Part shown: positions 57,501 to 64,000 of the stretch, piece after piece
Layout: each line of letters begins with the position of its first letter
Numbering within the stretch: position 1 is the stretch's first letter
NCBI GenBank assembly: GCA_014529385.2
Contig: CM043962.1
Coordinates: forward strand, 43,837,598 to 43,901,597
Direction: 5' to 3'
Length of the DNA: 64,000 bases
DNA from: Adiantum capillus-veneris
Taxonomy: Eukaryota; Streptophyta; Polypodiopsida; Polypodiales; Pteridaceae
Made by a program: the position numbers and the translations under genes
The notes under the pieces: generated by a model
What the model was told of the DNA's origin: nothing
Seen by the model: the letters and a program-made list of their open reading frames with translations, nothing else
Databases searched by the model: none

Positions 57501-58496
57501 AGGCTAAGGATGGCAGTTGGCTAATCCTTATTTTGTATGTGGATGACATGTTGATTGCTGTCAAGCACTTGGAAGAAATTTTAGCTTTGAAGTCAAAGAT
57601 GGCAAAATCGTTTGACATGAAAGACATGGGTGAGGCAAGTCATATACTTGGTATGCGCATTGAGAGAGACATATCAAAGAAGTTGATTTGGTTATCTCAA
57701 ACAGAGTATATTGACAAGGTTTTGCAAATGTTTCAATATGGAGAAGGGAAAGGCATTGAGTGTTCCATTGCCACCATATGTGAAACTTAGCAAACAAGAT
57801 TGTCATGTGTCTGAGGAAGAACATGCTGAAATGGATAAGATTCCATATGCGTCTGCAGTGGGTAGTTTAATGTATGCAATGATTGCTACTCGCCCAGACA
57901 TTGCATTTGCAGTGGGAGTAGTAAGTCGATACATGTCAAACCCAGGCAAGAAACATTGGGAGGCAGTGAAAGGAATATTGAGATACCTGAAAGCTACAAA
58001 CAATATGCGTATATGCTATGGGAGTCAGGAGCCAAGTGTAAAGGGTTTTACAGACTCAGATTATGCAGGTGACTTAGACAACCGAAGGTCTACGTCAGGG
58101 TATGTCTTTACATTGGCTGGTGGAGCAGTATCATGGAGTTCTAGATTACAAGATTGTGTTACTCAGTCTACTACAGAGGCTGAATATGTTGCAGCATCAG
58201 AGGCATGCAAAGAATCAATTTGGCTAAATCGACTAGTAACAGATTTGGGAATCAAAGAAGAGATGCCTGTGTTATATTGTGATAGTCAAAGTGCTATACA
58301 ATTGGCTCACAATACAATTTATCACTCAAAGACAAAGCATGTGGATGTGAAGTATCATTTCATCAGGGAAATGCTCGAGGATAAGCAACTTCAGCTTGTC
58401 AAAGTTCACACCACAGAAAATCCTGCTGATCTACTTACAAAAGGACTTCCCTCAGAGAGCTTTGCGCATTTTCGCATGCAGTTAGGTGTAGGGTAG
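54553..58496 (+). pseudogene. E7 gag-pol polyprotein with two frameshifts
   Basis: It starts at ATG 54553 (MAGSQDTALYNIKKLDGTNF) in Ty1/copia order. Gag runs to about residue 230. The zinc knuckle CYHCGKKGHMKRDC is near 236, the protease IIDSGASLHVSP near 318, and the GAG-pre-integrase WHSRLGHMSKKG near 447. The integrase core has HSDLCGPM near 507, TDNGGEY near 571 and NGVAERMNRT near 605. RT starts WVYRYK near 850, with YVDDM at about 57535. RNase H spans about 58030-58450 (FTDSDYAGD, TEAEYVAASEAC, CDSQSAIQLA). The frame is lost near 57313, where a short deletion follows FLHG, and again near 57735. The phrasing LIWLSQTEYIDKVL is Tnt1-like. All catalytic residues are present. Confidence 0.94.
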
Positions 58497-58585
58497 TACA
58501 TCACTTCTCTACATCTCTTGTATATTAGCTTGTATAGTAGCTTCTCTCACACTTAAAGTACCACATTGGACTTTAAGTGGGAGGT

Positions 58586-58777
58586 TGTTGGGGTATAAAG
58601 CCCAATGTGGTCGCCCAGGTAAGTGGGCGGGCCGCCAGGTATGTACACATATTCTTTTGTAAAAACCTAATAAGAACTCACTATGCTCTATACATTACAG
58701 TAGAGCGAGTTCACCATATCGTCGTGCTCTTCTTCTCGCACTCTCTCTCGCGTCACACTTCCGCTCGTACTCCTTCA
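58586..58777 (+). mobile_element. E7 3' LTR
   Basis: 192 bp, uninterrupted, TGTTGGGG...CTCCTTCA. It defines the true LTR length and shows the left copy carries an insertion. Confidence 0.95.
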
Positions 58778-58831
58778 CACTGTAGCTGAGACAAGTGGCA
58801 AATGTAGGTTGGAGAGTTGGAGAGTTGGAGA

Positions 58832-58835
<4 letters not shown>

Positions 58836-58904
<69 letters not shown>
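58836..58904. repeat. (GA)n microsatellite
   Basis: A GA tract preceded by four GGAGAGTT-type units. It pairs with the (CT)n tract 37 bp further on as an inverted repeat. Confidence 0.97.
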
Positions 58905-58905
<1 letters not shown>

Positions 58906-58938
58906 CCCCAATCGATCTTGGTTGGTCCTCTCCATCCG

Positions 58939-58940
<2 letters not shown>

Positions 58941-59007
<67 letters not shown>
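58941..59007. repeat. (CT)n microsatellite
   Basis: A 67-bp CT tract facing the (GA)n tract. The spacer holds CTTGGTTGGTCCTCTCCATC, shared with the second pair at 59571-59823. Confidence 0.97.
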
Positions 59008-59009
<2 letters not shown>

Positions 59010-59070
59010 GTGCGCGCGCTTGCATGTGGTGCCTCTTGATCTATGCCCCCACTACCTCTTCAACTCCTCC

Positions 59071-59228
59071 CTCCTCTGCCATGTGTTCCATCGGTCCTAT
59101 GTGTGCCTTGCACATTTCCTAAGGCTATGGGAGGCTGGGGCTGTAGCACAAAGGTGTACAATGCGTTGAGCAAGTTGTGGATTGTCGCAGTGTAGCTGAG
59201 CCAAGTGGCAAATCTAGGATTGGAGAAA
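59071..59228. repeat. Duplicated segment, copy B (empty site)
   Basis: It matches copy A plus its continuation after E7 (GTAGCTGAGCCAAGTGGCAAAT). It reads through the E7 target as ...CGCAGTGTAGCTG, so it shows the pre-insertion state. Confidence 0.88.
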
Positions 59229-59566
59229 GACTTTTGGGCAACCAGTGTACGTGGGGAGTTGATTGTCGAGCAGAGCCGCCAAAGTAGCAAAATCAAGCGA
59301 GGAAGACGGGCTATCCCTGGGGCTATCGTGCCTAAAGAAGGGTGCTTTCAGGAGAAACCAATGGAGCGGTCGATGTTAGCATGTGGCAGGACAAACCCGA
59401 AGGGTGCTGCAAATGGGTTGTGGACGTTGCTATTATAGAGCAGGGTGAGACTGTTGACAATGGTGGTAGATGCGGTTGGGGATTAGGGCAAGGAGGTGCA
59501 ACGAAATCTTCCACACTCTAGTTGCTGATGATGGCAAAGGATGATCCACAACTCCATTTGTACACA

Positions 59567-59570
<4 letters not shown>
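59229..59570. other. Intergenic sequence, nothing recognised
   Basis: No ORF, repeat or RNA gene is supported. Confidence 0.5.

Positions 59571-59649
<79 letters not shown>
59571..59649. repeat. (GA)n microsatellite, second pair
   Basis: A 79-bp GA tract. With the CT tract at 59761-59823 it repeats the arrangement at 58836-59007. Confidence 0.97.
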
Positions 59650-59653
<4 letters not shown>

Positions 59654-59757
59654 AAACCAGTTGTTTGTGAGAAACGATTATGATTCTCTAGAGTTGCTTG
59701 CTGCCTCAACAATTGGTCTTGGTTGGTTGGTCTTGGTTGGTCCTCTCCATCCGAGCA

Positions 59758-59760
<3 letters not shown>

Positions 59761-59823
<63 letters not shown>
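59761..59823. repeat. (CT)n microsatellite, second pair
   Basis: A 63-bp CT tract preceded by TTGGTTGGTCCTCTCCATCC, as at 58919-58938. Confidence 0.97.
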
Positions 59824-59826
<3 letters not shown>

Positions 59827-59899
59827 GCGCGCGCGTGCTCGCATGTGGGAAGGGGTTCGACGACCCGGAAGTCCAAGGCAGGATCTCGAGGCAGGCTAA

Positions 59900-60036
59900 A
59901 CCTTGGCAGCACGAAAATCGGGGCAGGATTAAACCCGAACAGCGCAAAAGATTACGACACCACCGCTCGATTTTGAACGCAAGACCTCAACGTCCAAGAT
60001 TGGTGACACTGGGCTAGCCATCTCGCCCACGCACGC
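59900..60036 (-). mobile_element. tRNA-headed SINE-like sequence
   Basis: On the minus strand from 60036, GTGGGCGAGATGGCTAGCCC resembles an internal RNA polymerase III A box, and about 45 bp further on GCGTTCAAAATC resembles a B box (consensus GGTTCGANNCC). The ends do not form an acceptor stem, so it is not a tRNA gene. Its head can be aligned with the plus-strand copy at 60437. The 3' limit is a guess. Confidence 0.55.
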
Positions 60037-60339
60037 ATGTTGTACCCTTATTCATTTTTAAACCCCTGTATTGTAAGCCAATAGGCACTCTGTGGCTAGG
60101 TTTAGTTTTTGAGTTGACACTCACGACTACAATCTCTCTGGCCTTTGTCCGTGGACTTCCCGGGCCCGGCCCTTGATCCCCTTACCGGGGGCTCTTTAAT
60201 GTATGTGTTATTTAGTCTGAAGGAGCTGCAACCCTCAGGACTAAATGACACGGATCATTTAAGAGGGGGGGGTGAGGGGATCAATGGACGGGAACTCTAT
60301 GCGCGACCGTCGAGGTGTTCTGAGTCGTAGATGGCTTAT

Positions 60340-60382
60340 TAAAACTAAACCCGGCCAAGGGTCCCGTCCGGGTTTAGTTTTA
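60340..60382. repeat. 15-bp perfect inverted repeat
   Basis: Arms TAAAACTAAACCCGG (60340-60354) and its reverse complement (60368-60382), with a 13-nt loop. It lies between the two SINE-like heads. It could be the core of a small MITE-like or hairpin element. Confidence 0.85.
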
Positions 60383-60436
60383 GGCCGTCCAAGTTTATCG
60401 TTTATATCATTGTGTAAAACGGCTTTGGTTTCAAAT

Positions 60437-60560
60437 GTGCGCGGGTGGGCGTAGTGGTTAGCCCATGCTTCGAAAAAGCATTGAGGGGCGACGTCCTGCA
60501 TTCAAACCCCCGCCTCCCAAGTGCGCCGCCATTTTTTGGGTGGGATCCCCTTACCCGCCC
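60437..60560 (+). mobile_element. tRNA-headed SINE-like sequence
   Basis: GGGTGGGCGTAGTGGTTAGC (A-box-like) followed by GCATTCAAACCCCCGC (B-box-like). The head matches the minus-strand copy at 60036-59960 (GGGCG-AG-TGG-TAGCCCA and GAGG...CGT-CTGC-TTCAAA). No acceptor stem pairing, so not a functional tRNA gene. The 3' end is not defined. Confidence 0.55.
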
Positions 60561-60660
60561 CCACATCCCATCCTGTGTCACTTAGTGTCGTGGCGTGTGT
60601 GGAGCTGCAACTCAATTCCGGACGGCGCTGAATTTAGCTCCACAGCGCCTTTGCCTCCGC

Positions 60661-60666
60661 CACGTG
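60661..60666. promoter_or_regulatory. G-box in the ferritin promoter region
   Basis: CACGTG within GCCACGTGGCAC, 127 bp upstream of the ferritin ATG. G-box-type sites in plant ferritin promoters are bound by bHLH regulators of iron homeostasis; whether this one is used is inferred from position only. No clear TATA box is seen. Confidence 0.45.
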
Positions 60667-60793
60667 GCACAGAAGATAGTACGACGCGTGACATCACAAA
60701 GGCCTCACAAGCTCCAAGCTCAGAGCACCGCGGCAAACCGAACCTTCTGAGAGATCTTATTTCGCCATAGCCACTTGACCAGCAAACAGGAAG

Positions 60794-63286
60794 ATGCTGC
60801 TCCGAGCTTCTCCTGTTATTTCCCCCTCTTATTCTTCACCTCTTTCATCTTCCCCCGGAGTGCGGTCGCCTCCTTGCTCCCTTGTTGTGACTCGCAATGG
60901 CACCCGCTCCCCTCTGCGTGTTTCTGCTGCTTTAGCGCCGGAGCAGAAGTCTCTTACTGGCGTCGTCTTTGAGCCCTTTGTTGAAGTTCAAAGCCAGCTC
61001 ATGAAGGTCCCCCCTACTTCATCGCAATCTCTTGGTCGTCATAACTATTCCGCAACATGCGAGGCTGCCATCAACGAACAAATCAAGTATGGGCTCTCAA
61101 GCTTCCCCTCTCAATATTTGTTCGAGCGTTTGTGCGTTTCTGTCTTGAGCTATGGCATAGTTGCAATGATTTCTTCGAGTTGAACTGTTTGTGCTTCGCT
61201 CTCAAGTGTGGAAGCTGAATGTCAATACTGCGTAGCAAGATGTTCGATACTAAAAATGCAGAAGATTGTACCACTGTTGTGGCTGCAAGATTGCTGGTTC
61301 AGGAATCTGGTGCAAGTGCAGACGTTTTATGTCAATGTAGTATGCCAAACACCCATCGTGGGTCATACAAAGAGGCCTTTATGAACTTATTGCATATAGG
61401 CACTTGCATGTGTGTTTTCTCTATTCTGTCATGCAGTAAACCAGCCTTTGGAACGAATTGTCGGCCATAACAGATGTGAAGTATCCACGTCGCTTTGTTT
61501 GTATGTCTCACACTCACAACATATGCATGCTTCAGTTTAAAAACGACAGCTCTTAAAAATTGTACTTGTTAACCCAGGGGATTCTGCAGAATGAGGCGAT
61601 GTGATATGGTTGATTATTTGCTGATATGCTGAACATTTAGCCTGCGTGAAGCATAACATTTACAAAACCAAATGAAACATAATCTTGGAAACCTGACAAC
61701 ATGCAATCTTTCCTTTACTCCTTGCGTTTCGTCTTATGTCTGTGGTGTTGTATGAGTTTGAAATGCAGGAATTCAGTGTTTCCACTGTCTGGTCTTTGAT
61801 CGGAATGATTTAAAAGTTGAATTCTTGTATGAAGTTTTTGTAAGTAAGCATCTCATTGATTTTGTCCACTTCTTTTATCTCTGTCATTTTTATTTAACGG
61901 GTTCTATATAAGCATCCTGCTTCTATACACGTGATATATCTAGGTGAATATTTTTTCTTAAGGACCCTCTTTCTTTTCACCTTTTTTTCTCTGTGCAAAT
62001 GTCTTAGCCTTGTTTAATCTGTGAGTTCTGACTTTTTTGACCTTATTAAAATTTATAAGTAGATTTGACCAGCCTGTTTGGTTAGGCTTCTCAGGCGGGT
62101 GACTCATGTTATAGTCTTGATGTTAACATCTTTTGACTGCTACCTCCTACCTTAACTGGGTTGCGTCTAAAGTTGTACCTTCTGCTTGGCTACAGCATCG
62201 AATACAATACGTCATACGTCTACCATGCCCTCTTCGCATACTTTGACAGAGACAACGTGGCTCTGCCAGGATTTGCAAAGTTAGTAAGAAGCCATCTAAT
62301 CTAAACGATTCATTTCTTCTCACCGGATGGTAAGAATTGATGCTTTTCTTGCATATAGGTTCTTCAAAGAGTCAAGTGATGAAGAGAGAATGCATGCAGA
62401 AAAACTCATGAGGTATCAGGTATGTTTGGGGTAGGGAGTGAATGTGCCCATCATGACATATGCAGACTTCTGTACATAAGATGGCACCAATTTTGTTAGT
62501 GGGTATTAATGTGTTTCTAGGCGCAGTCTTTATTTATCTCTCTTATTTTTGGTTTCTTATGTGTCCCAAGAACATGAGAGGTGGCAAAGTTAAACTTCAG
62601 TCAATCGTCATGCCTTCTGTGACCGAGTTTGATGATGAGGAGAAAGGAGATGCTCTTTGTGGTAATTTACTTGAACTTCACAGAGGAAGATTAGATCTTT
62701 TAACCCAGCTGCCAACATGTACATTGTCTGTTGCAGCTATGGAGTTGACTTTGGCGTTGGAGAAGCTTGTAAATGAGAAACTGTTGCAGCTGCACAAGGT
62801 AGTCTTTAGACATGTTTTCATATAGGTTTTATTGTGTTTTGCAGCTACAAATTACAGATTTTTATGGATGACCAGGTCGCTGAGGTAGAAGATGATCCTC
62901 AGTTGTCAGACTTTATTGAAGGCGAGTTTTTGAAACCCCAAGTACGCGGTCTTCCCTGTACCTCTCTTTACTTGGTTTAAGGAGTGTAATGACAGTCATG
63001 GACAGGATTTGATGTTGCAAAAGACATATGGAGGCTTTGAACTTTTTATACTTTTGACTAACAGGTTGAGGACATTAAGAAAGTATCTGAATATGTGGCT
63101 CAGCTTCGAAGGGTGGGCAAAGGCCATGGTAAGTTTTTGAGTGTCAACGTCAGTGAAGCTGGTTGGTGGTGCCTTTTCGCTAGCGGAGTAGTTGATATGC
63201 TTCAGCCTTCACTACCTAACCTATTACGTCAATTGACTGCAGGCGTATATCATTTCGACCTGGGTTTACAAGGCAAAGAAGCATAG
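60794..63286 (+). CDS. FER: Ferritin, plastid-targeted, 8 exons
   Basis: Exons: 60794-61086, 62196-62279, 62359-62419, 62571-62661, 62737-62798, 62876-62941, 63065-63128, 63243-63286. All introns are GT-AG and the 765-bp CDS gives 254 residues. Residues 1 to about 45 are Ser/Pro/Arg-rich, a likely plastid transit peptide. About 46-80 is the plant extension peptide (LTGVVFEPF). The four-helix ferritin core follows. All ferroxidase ligands are seen: E100, Y107, E134, E135, H138, E185 and Q219. It would form a 24-subunit shell that oxidises and stores iron in plastids. Eight exons match other plant ferritin genes. The C-terminus is unusual: [13 protein letters not shown] instead of the common VWHFDQMLL type. 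Intron 1 is long (1.1 kb). No defects are seen, so the gene is probably functional. Confidence 0.95.
61087..62195 (+). other. Ferritin intron 1
   Basis: 1109 bp with donor GTATGG and acceptor CTTGGCTACAG. It is AT-rich toward the end, with a T-rich stretch near 61955-62040. No nested gene or element recognised. Confidence 0.9.
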
Positions 63287-64000
63287 TCTGATTGCATTCG
63301 TAAAATCTGTGCTGATGTATGGACAGTTGGTCTTGGTGGACTTCTGGTGTTCATGCTTTGCTATCATGTAGATGTCTGCAAACAAGCTGCTTGCGGACTT
63401 TGCAGACAGAAGTTAACACGTAAATTGTCAGTATGGTTAATATGTAGCATTCATTGGGTTTGGGACCTCAAATTTCCTCCCTTTTTACTGGAGATACAGA
63501 ATGCAGTTGTGTAATCGTACAGCCCCTTGTAAGTATATACACTGTGCTCTGGCGTATTCTTAGTAGAGATGGCAGGCACACAATTTTGTTGAAGACTTTG
63601 TAGCGAGAAATCTGTAGTGTTAAGCATTGTGTATGCAGTTTGTCTTTGCTTCACCAGTGGGAGGGGTTTCTTGTTTTTGTGACACTAGCTCGAGGAAAGT
63701 TTTTGCCTGAATGATCTGTTTGAAGAGCTTGTTCTTAGTAGTCAGAATCAATAATTTGTGAAGTACAAGCAGCGACAGTACCCTATGGATCTGTCAGGAT
63801 TTTGGTGATGGTTGTGTTTGTGTAATGTGCCTGGTCACCATGAAATGTGATTCTGCTTTCAGACAGGTGAAATGCTGTGGGCCTTGAAACGTAACCTTGA
63901 TCAAGTGAAACACAGGCTGTTTCACTATCAACTGCCCTAGTTTTTGGCTTTGGGGCCTTGCAAATCCACATCTGCCCATTTTGGTTGTAGTTTCATTATG
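63287..64000 (+). other. Ferritin 3' region
   Basis: No further ORF. It probably holds the 3' UTR and terminator; a weak poly(A)-type CAATAATTTG lies at about 63749-63758. Nothing else recognised to the window end. Confidence 0.5.

Larger units (their letters stand above)
52508..58777 (+). mobile_element. E7: Ty1/copia retrotransposon, Tork/Tnt1-like, young
   Basis: LTRs differ at only 2 of 192 positions once the insertion in the left one is removed. The target duplication is CATTG (52503-52507) / CACTG (58778-58782), one mismatch. The iMet PBS and a PPT (AAGTGGGAGGT, 58575-58585) are in place. The gag-pol frame is open from 54553 to about 57313, then has two frameshifts, so this copy is probably defective despite its youth. 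Confidence 0.95.

Noticed and set aside
58753-59169. RERERE / SLSLSL ORFs on both strands (also 59518-60017, 50886-51209, 22365-22619)
   Set aside because: Translations of (GA)n/(CT)n tracts; no independent coding evidence.
60437-60560. tRNA gene with A and B boxes
   Set aside because: The acceptor and anticodon stems do not pair and no anticodon loop fits; better explained as a SINE-like head.

Overview
The window is nuclear DNA of a land plant, almost certainly a large, repeat-rich genome. The evidence is one host gene with plant structure (a plastid-targeted ferritin, 8 exons with GT-AG introns) at the right end, and about 58 kb of nested LTR retrotransposons with plant-type primer-binding sites to its left. 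The retroelements and microsatellite-rich LTRs would fit a fern or another non-angiosperm vascular plant, but I cannot fix the species from the sequence.

Layout. (1) 1-10746: E1, a minus-strand Ty3/gypsy element of Athila/Tat type with a tRNA-Asp-like PBS. It has a decayed ORF0-gag-PR-RT-RNase H frame, a truncated integrase and a long leader with four copies of a palindrome. (2) 10747-22870: E8, a plus-strand gypsy element (iMet PBS), present as leader + gag remnant, a complete LTR, a short internal leader and a second LTR. The second LTR is split by E6 (a plus-strand LTR of the E3 family next to a C-rich minisatellite). E6 is in turn split by E2, a structurally complete minus-strand Ty1/copia element (15925-21101, TSD GTGAC). 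(3) 22871-24869: a LINE ORF1 remnant. (4) 24870-47919: E3, a decayed minus-strand gypsy element, split in its 5' part by E4. (5) E4 (32190-47164, TSD ACTTT) is a 15-kb plus-strand gypsy element with LTRs about 97% alike. (6) 47920-about 49500: E5, the 5' end of another minus-strand element. (7) 49500-52507: non-coding with microsatellites. (8) 52508-58777: E7, a young Ty1/copia element of Tork/Tnt1 type (LTRs with 2 differences in 192 bp), whose left LTR carries a 0.75-kb insertion. (9) 58778-60793: duplicated flank, mirrored (GA)n/(CT)n tracts and two tRNA-headed SINE-like sequences. (10) 60794-63286: the ferritin gene.

Most notable. E4 has a second retropepsin-like domain (canonical DTGA) downstream of its integrase, while the protease in the usual place reads DGG. 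E4 has lost the RT fingers and palm but moved fairly recently, so it was probably mobilised by partner elements. It also has an intact 140-residue ORF in the env position. E1 and E4 both have in-frame UAG codons at the same two module borders (ORF0/gag and gag/PR), each followed within a few codons by an in-frame AUG. This looks more like an expression strategy than chance decay. The E1 leader palindromes lie where retroviral dimerisation/packaging signals lie.

In host terms only the ferritin gene looks functional. Its predicted 254-residue product keeps all ferroxidase ligands, and a perfect G-box lies 127 bp upstream of its ATG.
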